The position numbers were made by a program, and so were the translations under genes. From Acetobacterium sp. (lineage in GTDB: Bacteria; Bacillota; Clostridia; Eubacteriales; Eubacteriaceae), in NCBI RefSeq assembly GCF_030652775.1, contig NZ_JAUSPS010000052.1:1-64000 (forward strand): 64,000 nucleotides of DNA, read 5' to 3'. How positions within the stretch are numbered: position 1 is the stretch's first letter; the number at the start of each line of letters is the position of its first letter. Below, one piece after another: positions 36,485 through 45,115 of the stretch. A model generated the notes under the pieces. That model had not been told where the DNA came from, made no database searches, and was given only the letters and a program-made list of their open reading frames with translations.

Positions 36485-38153
36485 TAAGCAAACAAATAAA
36501 ATGAGTGGCTTTAAAATTATGAAACGGTTGGCAAAAGAAATCAAACCGGTTTCAGGGTATATGGGTCTTTGTATCACCGGGGGAATTCTGGGGCAACTGA
36601 CGATTCTGGGAACCCTCGTTGCCGGGGTCGGAATTATCTGCACCTATGCAGGCATTGATATGATGCTGAGTATCGGTCAATGGCTGGTGGCACTGTTTAT
36701 TTGTGCCGTATTAAGAGGTCCCAGCCGCTATCTGGAACAGTATTTTGGTCATCATGTCGCGTATAAGTTACTGGCAATCATGCGGGTGAAAATTTATGAC
36801 AATTTGAGAAAATTGTCTCCGGCCAAAATGCTGGATAAAAAAAATGGCGATGTGGTTTCGACCGCCATCTCAGATATTGAGTGTATCGAAATTTTCTTTG
36901 CTCATACCGTTGCACCGATTGCTATCGCAGTTGTGATCACCATTTTGTCACTGATCCTTTGTGCAGTGATTTGGCCAATGATTGCATTGGTCATGCTTCC
37001 TTTTTATCTGATTATTGGCATTGTTATTCCGATCTTTTCGGCTCGGTCTGGTCGTGACACCGGCAGAGCCTACCGATCATTGCTGGGCGATTTAAAATCC
37101 TATCTGATTGACAGCTTAAAAGGAATTAAAGAAATTATTGTGTTTGGAAAAGGATTAGAACGCTTGTCAAACATTGACAAAAAGGGCAATGAGATTAACG
37201 GCGTCCTCCATAAACTGATCCGGCACCGTAATTTTGTTATGGCTCTGCCGGATCTGGGAAGAACGCTGGCACGGGTGGCTGTAATGGCGATCTGTTCCTA
37301 TGGGATGATGATCGGCGAAGTCGGTATCGGTGGTGCCGCCGTTCTGATGGTTGTTTTGGCATCATCCTTTACTCCGGTTATTGCCATCAGTGGCCTGTCA
37401 GGCAGTCTGCTTCAGACCTTTGCTGCCGCAGAACGAGTTTTTGCTCTGGAAGATGAGAAACCCCAGGTTGCCGACCCGGTTAATCCTAAAAAAATGGGTG
37501 TGAACTCAGGAGAGATCTGTTTCAATAATATTGGCTTCACTTATCCAACACGCCCCAATGTCGTGATCGACGATTTTAATATGACGGCACAAAAGGGCGA
37601 AAAGATTGCATTTGTCGGCGAGAGTGGTAGCGGTAAATCAACGGCTTTGCGATTGCTACTGCGTTATTGGGATCCGAACGAAGGAGAGATTCTTGTTGGT
37701 GGCACAAATATCAAAGACTTGACCTTAAAAGATTGCCGCAATAACTTTGCGATGTTGTCGCAGGACACCTGGTTGATGAATGACACGATTGAAGAAAATA
37801 TCAGAATTGGGAATCCCAATGCCACCCATGAAGAGGTGGTGGAAGCTGCTAAACGGGCATGCATTCATGAATTTATTGAGAACTTACCAGATGGATATCA
37901 AAGTAATGCCGGTGAAATGGGCTCACGTCTTTCTGGTGGCGAACGGCAACGGATTGGCATCGCCAGGGTCTGTCTCAGAAATACGCCAATCATGATACTG
38001 GATGAACCGACGAGTTCATTGGATACCTTAAATGAAAAGAGTATTCTAAAAACCTTGTATACGGAATTTAAAGATCGTACCATTATTACTGTGTCGCATC
38101 GAGCCTCGACGGTTGCCGGATGTGACCGGGTTTATAGACTGGATACCAATTAA
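36474..38153 (+). CDS. Operon B: CydC-like ABC exporter half-transporter
   Basis: 559-residue partner of the previous gene. The membrane part has the CydC-type segment SDIECIEIFFAHTVAPIAI; the ATPase has Walker A GESGSGKST, signature LSGGERQR and Walker B IMILDEPTSSLD. GTG 36474 lies six bases after AGGAGGTG, and the frame overlaps the end of the previous gene. The pair should form a heterodimeric exporter. Substrate unknown; the context suggests a compound related to what the importers handle. Confidence 0.88.
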   Translation: MSVDKQTNKMSGFKIMKRLAKEIKPVSGYMGLCITGGILGQLTILGTLVAGVGIICTYAGIDMMLSIGQWLVALFICAVLRGPSRYLEQYFGHHVAYKLLAIMRVKIYDNLRKLSPAKMLDKKNGDVVSTAISDIECIEIFFAHTVAPIAIAVVITILSLILCAVIWPMIALVMLPFYLIIGIVIPIFSARSGRDTGRAYRSLLGDLKSYLIDSLKGIKEIIVFGKGLERLSNIDKKGNEINGVLHKLIRHRNFVMALPDLGRTLARVAVMAICSYGMMIGEVGIGGAAVLMVVLASSFTPVIAISGLSGSLLQTFAAAERVFALEDEKPQVADPVNPKKMGVNSGEICFNNIGFTYPTRPNVVIDDFNMTAQKGEKIAFVGESGSGKSTALRLLLRYWDPNEGEILVGGTNIKDLTLKDCRNNFAMLSQDTWLMNDTIEENIRIGNPNATHEEVVEAAKRACIHEFIENLPDGYQSNAGEMGSRLSGGERQRIGIARVCLRNTPIMILDEPTSSLDTLNEKSILKTLYTEFKDRTIITVSHRASTVAGCDRVYRLDTN

Positions 38154-38164
38154 CTGACAGAGGG

Positions 38165-38332
38165 ATAGACGAATCTCACATCATCTATTTGAATAATGAG
38201 TTAAATCACCGGGGGTATGATGTCTATGTGGGATCCCCCCCAAAATATGTATTGTCTTTAAACAAGTTTGATTTTTCAAGGAATGGAATAAAGCATCTTA
38301 ATATTATTGATTTTCTGTTGGCGGAGGCTTAA
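38165..38332 (+). pseudogene. Internally deleted AAA ATPase (DUF4143-type) remnant, copy 2
   Basis: An open frame with no start encodes about 55 residues. The first part (HIIYLNNELNHRGYDVYVG) matches a mid-C-terminal piece of DUF4143 ATPases and is joined directly to KYVLSLNKFDFSRNGIKHL and NIIDFLL, their last residues. About 30-60 residues between the two pieces are missing. The end is nearly identical to copy 1 at 21896-22072. Confidence 0.75.
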
Positions 38333-38412
38333 AGAAACCGTACTTGACGCTAACTTATATAGCAAGAAAAAACGGTGTAAAAAGTAATTACAGAAACTCG
38401 TATATACAGATA

Positions 38413-38441
38413 TTGACAAGTTTAAACAAATATAGTATTAT
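38413..38441 (+). promoter_or_regulatory. Promoter of importer operon C
   Basis: TTGACA (38413-38418), 17-bp spacer, TATTAT (38436-38441), in a duplicated block shared with operon A. The predicted transcript start is near 38448. Confidence 0.82.
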
Positions 38442-38447
38442 GTTGAA

Positions 38448-38556
38448 GATCCTTACACAGAGATCGATTGCAAAGCGAATTGCATAACTGAATTAATAAT
38501 TTAACCGTGAAGGTTGATATGCCTGTTGTAGCAGGTATCAGCTTTTGCGGTTTTTT
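38448..38556 (+). ncRNA. Structured leader C with attenuator-like hairpin
   Basis: About 57 nt of leader, partly alignable with leader A (GAAGAT-C, CGATT-CA--GCGAA, ATAATTTA), are followed by the 46-nt hairpin at 38505-38550 and six T. Arms are CCGTGAAGGTTGAT / ATCAGCTTTTGCGG; the centre pairs GCCTG with CAGGT. The hairpin ends 60 nt before the binding-protein ATG. Confidence 0.65.
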
Positions 38557-38610
38557 ATTTGCAAAATAATCTAGAGACAAGAAGAAATTTCAAAAGAGGA
38601 GAGAGGGTTT

Positions 38611-40215
38611 ATGATTAAAAATAATTTAAAAAAAGGAATAGCATTGCTGCTGGCCGTGGTGATGTTGTCAATCTTGCCGGGCTGCAGTAGCAGTACCGGA
38701 AAGTCGGACAGTGAGGAAAAAAATAGTCTGGCCAATCAGAAACAGGTTGAAGTGATAAAGCTGGCCGGTGGGGATTGGGGTTATCCCACCCCCTACGGGA
38801 TCTACCCGCGGGGACCGGGTTCCCGAAAAATGGCACTGATCTTTGATACCCTGCTGACCACGGATGCCGATAGCAATCCAGCGGCAAAGCTGGCCACCGA
38901 ATGGGAAAAAAGTGAGGATGGCTTAACCTATACATTAAAAATTCGTCCTGAAGTGAAATGGAATGATGGCGAAGCCTTTACCGCTGAGGATGTGGTGTTT
39001 ACTTATAATTATTTCAAAACCATTCCCCCGGTGAATGCCGTAGATTTTTCGAAGGTGGCCACCATGGAAGTAGTGGATGCCCAGACCGTCAAGGTTACCT
39101 TGACTGAGGCAGATCCTAAATTTTTGTCAAATATGACTAGCTTTTATGTCATCCCCAAACATGTCTGGGAATCGGTAGCCGATCCGGTAAATTATCTGGA
39201 TCCCAAGGCGGTCGTAGGAACCGGACCTTATAAACTGACGGAGTACAGCAAAGAACATGGTACCTATCGTTATGTCATCAATGAAGCGTATTGGGGCAGC
39301 GAACCCAAGGTAAAAGAACTGCAGTTTATTCCGGTCAGTGAAGAAATTTTAGCCTTTGAACAGGGGGATGTTGACCGCATCAGTATTACGCCGGATGTGA
39401 TGGAACGGTTCGAAAGCAATGATGAATATGAAATTATGCAGTATGTCACCTCCTGGGCTTATCGACTGTACTACAACATGAACACCCAGCCGGAATTTGC
39501 CAACACCACCTTCCGACAGGCAGTGGCCTATGCGATTAACCGGGATCAGTTGGTTGAAAAAATTGAGCGAGGTTCAGCGGTAGCCGGTAATCCGGGGGTA
39601 CTGCACCCCACCAACAAACAATATAACAGTGCGGTTGAACAATACGCCAATGATCCCAAGAAGGCCGAAGAGCTGCTCGACAGTATCGGCTTTAAAGATA
39701 CTGACGGCGATAAGATTCGGGAAAACGCCAGTGGTGAAAAACTGAGTTTTACCCTGCTGGCAGATGAAGGCAGCACCCGAGTGGCCGAACTGATCAAACA
39801 GGATTTGTCGCTGGTGGGTATTGAAATCAATGTTCAGACCACCGATACTAAAACAAGAGATGCCCGTTTTGCAGCGGGAGATTTTGAGATGATCATCAAT
39901 GGTAGTGGCGGTGGAGAAGATTTAGCAGAAGTAACCAATACCAAAAAATCAGCCAAGGCCACCTCAACCACGGCGGCAGTAGTTGGCTATAATAATCCCC
40001 AGGTGGATCAATTATATACCAGTTTACAAAAAGCCACCGATCCGGCCGAACAGCTTAAAATCAGTGGTGAGCTGCAGGCACTGCTGGCTCAGGAGCTGCC
40101 AAAGCTGACCCTGTATTACAAAAACACCATCAATGTCCATCGACCAAAAGTATATGACGGTTGGAGTCCGGATATCTATCATAATGATTCCCGGGCAAAC
40201 TTTGTTGCCGAATAA
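38611..40215 (+). CDS. Operon C: Opp-family substrate-binding lipoprotein
   Basis: 534-residue lipoprotein, signal peptide with lipobox LPGC at about residue 25. SBP_bac_5 signatures: LKIRPEVKWNDGEAFTAEDV, VVGTGPYKLTEY and DTDGDKIRENASGEK. It is closer to peptide-binding DppA/OppA types than the A and B binding proteins. RBS GAGGAGAGAGG precedes the ATG. Just after the stop a 16-bp unit (GCCGAATAAGATTCGG) is repeated in tandem, followed by the intercistronic hairpin. Confidence 0.9.
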   Translation: MIKNNLKKGIALLLAVVMLSILPGCSSSTGKSDSEEKNSLANQKQVEVIKLAGGDWGYPTPYGIYPRGPGSRKMALIFDTLLTTDADSNPAAKLATEWEKSEDGLTYTLKIRPEVKWNDGEAFTAEDVVFTYNYFKTIPPVNAVDFSKVATMEVVDAQTVKVTLTEADPKFLSNMTSFYVIPKHVWESVADPVNYLDPKAVVGTGPYKLTEYSKEHGTYRYVINEAYWGSEPKVKELQFIPVSEEILAFEQGDVDRISITPDVMERFESNDEYEIMQYVTSWAYRLYYNMNTQPEFANTTFRQAVAYAINRDQLVEKIERGSAVAGNPGVLHPTNKQYNSAVEQYANDPKKAEELLDSIGFKDTDGDKIRENASGEKLSFTLLADEGSTRVAELIKQDLSLVGIEINVQTTDTKTRDARFAAGDFEMIINGSGGGEDLAEVTNTKKSAKATSTTAAVVGYNNPQVDQLYTSLQKATDPAEQLKISGELQALLAQELPKLTLYYKNTINVHRPKVYDGWSPDIYHNDSRANFVAE

Positions 40216-40238
40216 GATTCGGGCCGAATAAGATTCAG
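40207..40238 (+). repeat. Tandem 16-bp repeat across the stop codon
   Basis: Two copies of GCCGAATAAGATTC(G/A)G lie end to end. The first holds the last codons and stop of the binding-protein gene. Probably a small slippage duplication without function. Confidence 0.7.
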
Positions 40239-40247
40239 TAAGTAAGG

Positions 40248-40280
40248 AAATGACGGCGGGTTTGGATCTGACCGTCATTT
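40248..40280 (+). promoter_or_regulatory. Intercistronic hairpin after binding protein C
   Basis: AAATGACGG pairs with CCGTCATTT around a 15-base loop. No long T-run follows. It parallels the hairpins of operons A and B. Confidence 0.65.
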
Positions 40281-40312
40281 CTGGTTTAAATAGCAGTTTT
40301 TAAAGGGGAAAG

Positions 40313-41317
40313 ATGAGCAAAAGAAGAAGTTTGAAAATATTTGAATATGTGTTGACGATCTGGATTATCATCACCCTGAATTTCCTTCTGCCCCGATTTT
40401 TACCCGGCGATCCATTTCTGCTGCTGTCATCAGATAGCCCGGATAACGAAGAAATCGTCATGACTCAGGAACAGCAGGATTATTACAAGAGCTATTATGG
40501 TCTGGATAAATCAATGGGCGAACAATATGCCACCTATCTGAATCAGTTGCTTCATGGGGATCTGGGTTACAGCATCTATTATAAGGTACCGGTCAGTCAG
40601 CTGATTTGGGGTCGACTGGGCTGGACAATCTTTATGGTGATTTCTGCGATGGTCATCAGCACCGGAATCGGGGTGATTCTGGGCAGTATTTCGGCCTGGA
40701 ACCGGGATCAATGGTCGGACAAAATGCTTTATTTTCAGTTGATTCTGATCTCGGAGATACCGGTTTTTCTGATCGGTCTGATGATCCTGATTGTCTTTTC
40801 GGCCTGGCTGCGACTCTTTCCCTTGTCTGGAGCGATGACTCATTTTGAAGATTACAGCAGTTGGTGGGAACAATTGGGTGATATTCTCAGCCATGCGTTT
40901 CTGCCCATTATGGTTTTGTCGATCTCTCAATTAGGCGGTATGTATCTGCTGGTGCGAAACAGCATGATCACGGTGTTGTCAAAAGACTATCTGAGAACCG
41001 CCAGAGCCAAGGGGCTGACCCAGCAACGGATTGTTTTTCATCATGCCTTGAGAAATGCCCTGTTGCCGGTGGTCACCCGTATTTTTCTGAGCCTGGGCGG
41101 CCTGGTCGGCGGTGCCATTCTGGTGGAGAACGTTTTTGCCTATCCGGGATTGGGACGTTTGATGCGGGAGTGCATTAAGGTTCAGGACTATCAGGTCGTT
41201 CAGGGGATTTTTCTGGTCGTGACGATCCTGGTTTTACTGGCCAATTTTATCGCTGATCGGGTCTATAAAAAATTGGATCCCCGGGTTAACGACAACATGA
41301 AATTTCAGGAGGGATGA
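40313..41317 (+). CDS. Operon C: Opp-type permease 1
   Basis: DppB-type permease of 334 residues, slightly longer than the A and B versions. LPRFLPGDPFLLL near the N-terminus and the EAA loop RTARAKGLTQQRIVFHHALRNA are seen. RBS AAGGGGAAAG precedes the ATG. The stop overlaps the next start (ATGA). Confidence 0.92.
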   Translation: MSKRRSLKIFEYVLTIWIIITLNFLLPRFLPGDPFLLLSSDSPDNEEIVMTQEQQDYYKSYYGLDKSMGEQYATYLNQLLHGDLGYSIYYKVPVSQLIWGRLGWTIFMVISAMVISTGIGVILGSISAWNRDQWSDKMLYFQLILISEIPVFLIGLMILIVFSAWLRLFPLSGAMTHFEDYSSWWEQLGDILSHAFLPIMVLSISQLGGMYLLVRNSMITVLSKDYLRTARAKGLTQQRIVFHHALRNALLPVVTRIFLSLGGLVGGAILVENVFAYPGLGRLMRECIKVQDYQVVQGIFLVVTILVLLANFIADRVYKKLDPRVNDNMKFQEG

Positions 41318-42189
41318 AGATGACCGTCATTGCGAAAAAAATAAAAGCGGCCTGGATGCTGGTGAAGGATTTTTCATTCCAGGGAAAACTGAGCACGGTC
41401 ATTCTGATTCTGATCATATTGATGGCTATTTTCGCAACCAGTCTATCGCCTTATCCCTATAATTTTACCTCGGGGGATGCGTTGATACCGCCGGACAGCG
41501 AACATATTATGGGAACTGATGATCTGGGCATCGATCTCTGGGCGCAGATTTGTTATGGTGCCCGGATCAGTCTGATTATCGGGTTTGGAACCGCCTTGCT
41601 GGCAGCGGTCGGCGGTGGTTTGATTGGCATGTTTTCCGGTTATGTGGGTGGCATCCCGGATAAGATCATCATGCGGACGATTGATGTTTTGATTGTTATT
41701 CCGGATTTTCCGTTGATGGTTTTATTGGCAGCCCTGCTTGGACCCAGTTTGCTCAATGTGGTCATTGTACTGACCCTGTTTGCCTGGGTGACGCCGGCTC
41801 GAATTGTCCGCTCCCAGGTGTTGATGTTAAAAGAACAAACCTATATCAAAGCGGCTGAAACCTATGGGGCAGGCAGCGGATATCTGATTGGCCGTCATTT
41901 TTTACCGGCGGTCTTTCCGATTCTGGCGGTGAATATTATTCGTCTGACGGGCAGAGCCATTATCTCAGAAGCAGGCTTATCCTTTTTGGGACTGGGCGAT
42001 CCGACATCTAAAAGCTGGGGCTTGATTATCCACTATGCCACCAGTTTTAAGGGTATTTATTATACCAATTTTTGGAAATGGTGGCTGGTTTTCCCGTGGC
42101 TGATGCTGACCATGGTGGTTATGGCGCTGGCCTTTTTAAGCCGGGAAATGGAACGGGTGCTGGATCCGCAAATTAGAATCAGAGTGTAA
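41314..42189 (+). CDS. Operon C: Opp-type permease 2
   Basis: DppC-type permease of 291 residues. HIMGTDDLGIDLWAQICYG replaces the usual LGRDLFSR: the conserved Arg is Ile here. EAA loop AAETYGAGSGYLIGRHFLPA is present. RBS AGGAGGGATGAAG; a second ATG two codons in (41320) is possible. Confidence 0.92.
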   Translation: MKMTVIAKKIKAAWMLVKDFSFQGKLSTVILILIILMAIFATSLSPYPYNFTSGDALIPPDSEHIMGTDDLGIDLWAQICYGARISLIIGFGTALLAAVGGGLIGMFSGYVGGIPDKIIMRTIDVLIVIPDFPLMVLLAALLGPSLLNVVIVLTLFAWVTPARIVRSQVLMLKEQTYIKAAETYGAGSGYLIGRHFLPAVFPILAVNIIRLTGRAIISEAGLSFLGLGDPTSKSWGLIIHYATSFKGIYYTNFWKWWLVFPWLMLTMVVMALAFLSREMERVLDPQIRIRV

Positions 42190-42215
42190 TAAGCGATTAG
42201 TGAGGAGGAAATCAA

Positions 42216-43937
42216 TTGAGTGGTGAGGGACAGTGTTTATTGGAATTGAAAAACTTTTCCGTGGAATATGGCGGTATCGAACCACCGGTTAAAGCCGTCG
42301 ATGATCTGAACATCCGACTGCATAAAAACGACACCCTGGGAATCATCGGCGAATCGGGTTGTGGCAAAAGTTCCATGGCGCTGGGCGTGATGGGATTGCT
42401 CGATAATGCCAAAGTTGGCGGCGAAGTCTTTTATAAAGGGCAGTCATTACAAGGGCTGTCGGAAAAAGAAATGCGCAAATACCGCTGGCAGGAAATCGCC
42501 CTGGTCTTTCAGAATTCATTGGAAGTTTTAAATCCGGTATTGACGATCGGTGAGCAGATTGGTGAGCCCATCAAAACCCATTACTCCGAATCAAAGACCG
42601 CAATCGAGAATCGGGTCGTTGATCTGATGGGAAAAGTGGGACTCGAGCTGAAGTGGCGGCAGGCCTATCCCCATCAGCTATCAGGCGGGATGCGTCAACG
42701 GGTACTGGTGGCTATGGCCTTATCCTGCGAACCGGAATTGCTGATTGTCGATGAACCTACCACTGCCCTGGACGTGCTCAGCAAAAATGAGATTCTGAAA
42801 CTGCTTCATAAACTGCAGAAGGAACAGGGCTTTGCGATGATTATCATTTCCCATGACCTGAGCGTTATTAAAAAGTTGACCAGCCGGGTGGCAGCCATGT
42901 ACTGCGGGAGAATTATCGAAAAGGGGCTGACATCGGAGATTATCAAAAATCCGCTCCATTGTTATACTCGGGGGCTGTTGAATTCGTCTCCCAATCTTTT
43001 CAAGTATAAAGATTTATGGGGGATTGAAGGTGAGGCTGGTTCAGGCGTGGGCACAACTGGCTGCGCTTTTTATCCGCGTTGCTGTCAGCATGAAGAAACC
43101 TGCCAGAAAGATAAACCAGCATTGGCATACGTGGGGTTGGAGCATATGGTCGCCTGTCATAAAGGGGGCATCGAAACCTTCCTGAGGGCGGTCGAAATAA
43201 GAAAAACCCATCAGGTCAAAGACCATAAAATTATAGCCGTGAACGACGTAAGTATAGAAATAAAAAGCGGCGAAATTGTCGCCCTGGTAGGAGAATCGGG
43301 ATCCGGAAAATCGACGCTAGCTCAGGTTCTGGCGGGGGTCTGGAAAGCCGACAGCGGGGAAGCGTATTTTCAGAAAAAGAAGCTGGAAGGCCATTGGGCA
43401 ACAGCGATGATGGGTGGGATGCAGATTGTTTTTCAGGATCCTTTTTCAGCCACCAGCCATCGGTTGAAGGTTTTGGATGTTGTCAAAGAGCCGCTGGATA
43501 TTATGAAATGGGGAACCCGGGAAGAACGGGATGAGGCCGGAAAAAAGGCTCTGGCAGCGGTCCAGTTGCCAGTAACGGAAGCGTTTTTAACCCGGAACTG
43601 CCAAGCCCTCAGCGGCGGGCAACGGCAGCGTCTGGCGATTGCCAGAGCCTTGGTGACAAAACCGAAGCTATTGATAGCCGATGAGGTCACCTCAATGCTG
43701 GATCCTTCGACCCAGGCCAATTTGCTCCGGGAACTAAAAGGCCTGCAGAATCGTCATGGTTTTGCGATGCTCTATATCACCCATGATCTTCATCTGGCCC
43801 GAAAGGTGGCCGATAAGGTTTATGTGATGTATCAGGGAAAAATTGTGGAACACGGGGTTTCCGGTGATGTTTTTCGGAATCCGGAGCATGTTTATACCAA
43901 ACAATTGCTAAAAGAATCATTCAGCGACCTGGTATAA
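42216..43937 (+). CDS. Operon C: fused D-F importer ATPase
   Basis: 573-residue protein carrying two complete ATPase domains in one chain. Domain 1 (about 1-315): Walker A GESGCGKS, LSGGMRQR, LLIVDEPTTALD, then the Cys-rich tail GCAFYPRCCQHEETC. Domain 2 (about 320-573): GESGSGKST, LSGGQRQRLAIARAL, LLIADEVTSMLD. In domain 2 the usual DEPT is DEVT. It replaces the separate D and F subunits of operons A and B. The TTG start lies six bases after GAGGAGGAAA. GsiA and YejF show the same fusion in other bacteria. Confidence 0.92.
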   Translation: MSGEGQCLLELKNFSVEYGGIEPPVKAVDDLNIRLHKNDTLGIIGESGCGKSSMALGVMGLLDNAKVGGEVFYKGQSLQGLSEKEMRKYRWQEIALVFQNSLEVLNPVLTIGEQIGEPIKTHYSESKTAIENRVVDLMGKVGLELKWRQAYPHQLSGGMRQRVLVAMALSCEPELLIVDEPTTALDVLSKNEILKLLHKLQKEQGFAMIIISHDLSVIKKLTSRVAAMYCGRIIEKGLTSEIIKNPLHCYTRGLLNSSPNLFKYKDLWGIEGEAGSGVGTTGCAFYPRCCQHEETCQKDKPALAYVGLEHMVACHKGGIETFLRAVEIRKTHQVKDHKIIAVNDVSIEIKSGEIVALVGESGSGKSTLAQVLAGVWKADSGEAYFQKKKLEGHWATAMMGGMQIVFQDPFSATSHRLKVLDVVKEPLDIMKWGTREERDEAGKKALAAVQLPVTEAFLTRNCQALSGGQRQRLAIARALVTKPKLLIADEVTSMLDPSTQANLLRELKGLQNRHGFAMLYITHDLHLARKVADKVYVMYQGKIVEHGVSGDVFRNPEHVYTKQLLKESFSDLV

Positions 43938-43999
43938 AAGTAATTAATTGTGAAAATGTATGGATTAAAAGATTGAATAGCTTAGAAAGGTATAAAAAA

Positions 44000-44866
44000 A
44001 TGGAAGAGATATTAAAATTAAGAGAAGCATCGTATTGGGAAACGGTTTGGGACAAGGCCAAGCTTTACGGCAAAAACCCCGGCAGTGAAGGACCAGTTCA
44101 TAGTGTTGAGCTGTGGGAAAAACGGGCTGAAAAGTTTAAAAACAATGTTAAGGGTGAGCGGGGGAAAAAAAGAACCGGTGATGTGATTAAATGGTTTGAA
44201 AATCAGGGGCTGTCCCTTGAAGGGATGACCATTCTGGATATTGGTGCCGGGCCGGGGGCTTTTTCCTGTGCCTTTGCAGAAAAGAAGGCTCGGGTAACCG
44301 CGCTGGAACCAACCCTGGGGATGTCGTCAACCATCCGAGAACGCATTGAAACAGAAGCAATCACAGGGTTGGAAGTTGTTCAAATGCCCTGGGAAGAAGT
44401 GGATGTAAAAAAGATGGGCTGGCAGGAGAATTTTGACATGGTATTTATTTCCATGTGCCCTGGGGTTCATAATGCCGAGCTTTTTAAAAAAGCGATGAGC
44501 TGCGCAAAAAAATATGTTTATTATAGCGGTTGGGCGGGACGACGGGACAGCGAAGCCTTCAGTGAACTCTGGAAAGAACTTTACGGCGAGGAAATGCCCA
44601 TCTGGCGCAGCGATATTATTTATAATCTCAACTGGCTTTATGCCCAGGGGTATAGTCTGGCTTTTGAAGTGCAACAGGATGTGCATCGGGAAGAATCCGC
44701 AGTTGAAGATGCCGTGGAAGAGCTGATGTCCCGATTGAGTTTTCTGGGTAAGGATACCACTGGGTTAAAAGAACAGGTAGCAACCTTTGTCAGCGAACAG
44801 GCTGAAGCAGGGGTTTTCACAACAAATGCGGTATCGCGGCGGGGGAAAATTCTCGTCAAACTATAA
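44000..44866 (+). CDS. Operon C: class I SAM methyltransferase
   Basis: 288-residue cytoplasmic protein with SAM motif I ILDIGAGPGAFSC at about residue 80 and ALEPTLGM after it. An N-terminal helical region (about 1-75) with YWETVWDKAKLYGKN is followed by the Rossmann fold and a C-terminal helical domain. It is not closely related to the tandem methyltransferase of operon A. I take ATG 44000 (RBS AGAAAGG); a TTG at 43973 would add nine residues. Its substrate is unknown; placement suggests processing of the compound imported by operon C. Confidence 0.85.
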   Translation: MEEILKLREASYWETVWDKAKLYGKNPGSEGPVHSVELWEKRAEKFKNNVKGERGKKRTGDVIKWFENQGLSLEGMTILDIGAGPGAFSCAFAEKKARVTALEPTLGMSSTIRERIETEAITGLEVVQMPWEEVDVKKMGWQENFDMVFISMCPGVHNAELFKKAMSCAKKYVYYSGWAGRRDSEAFSELWKELYGEEMPIWRSDIIYNLNWLYAQGYSLAFEVQQDVHREESAVEDAVEELMSRLSFLGKDTTGLKEQVATFVSEQAEAGVFTTNAVSRRGKILVKL

Positions 44867-44892
44867 GTAACGGTCATTTGATCGACAATCTG

Positions 44893-44934
44893 GACACCGA
44901 ATCGGAAATTTTATTCTCAATTCGGTGTCTTTTT
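44893..44934 (+). terminator. Terminator of operon C
   Basis: GACACCGAAT pairs with ATTCGGTGTC around a 17-base loop, followed by TTTTT. Confidence 0.85.
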
Positions 44935-44993
44935 AATTGAGCAGTTCACCGGGCAAAGAGATTCAAAATAATGATTGACAGAAGTAGAAGGTC

Positions 44994-45021
44994 TTGATGA
45001 ATCTGTCAAACATGTTATAAT
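44994..45021 (+). promoter_or_regulatory. yjdF promoter
   Basis: TTGATG (44994-44999), 16-bp spacer, TATAAT (45016-45021). The predicted start near 45028 lies just before the riboswitch. Confidence 0.7.
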
Positions 45022-45037
45022 AACACCAAAGATAAAA

Positions 45038-45115
45038 ACACGGTTCTGGTTGGTAGTCCAGACGCGGTTGATGCCGTCAGTAACCTGCCTCCTAAGGTTG
45101 TCCGTTCTTTGTCAC
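45038..45115 (+). ncRNA. yjdF-type (azaaromatic-sensing) riboswitch
   Basis: The segment has GGTTCTGGTTGGTAGTCCAG, then GCGGTTGATGCCGTCAGTAA and CCTGCCTCCTAAGGTTGTCC, which match my memory of the yjdF motif, and the gene directly after it is yjdF. CCTCCTA at 45088-45094 is an exact complement of TAGGAGG at 45122-45128, the RBS of yjdF, so control is probably of translation. Confidence 0.82.

Noticed and set aside
34718-38153. Naming the exporter pair cydDC
   Set aside because: Subfamily signatures fit, but there are no cytochrome bd genes and the context is an importer operon; the name would imply a function that is not supported.
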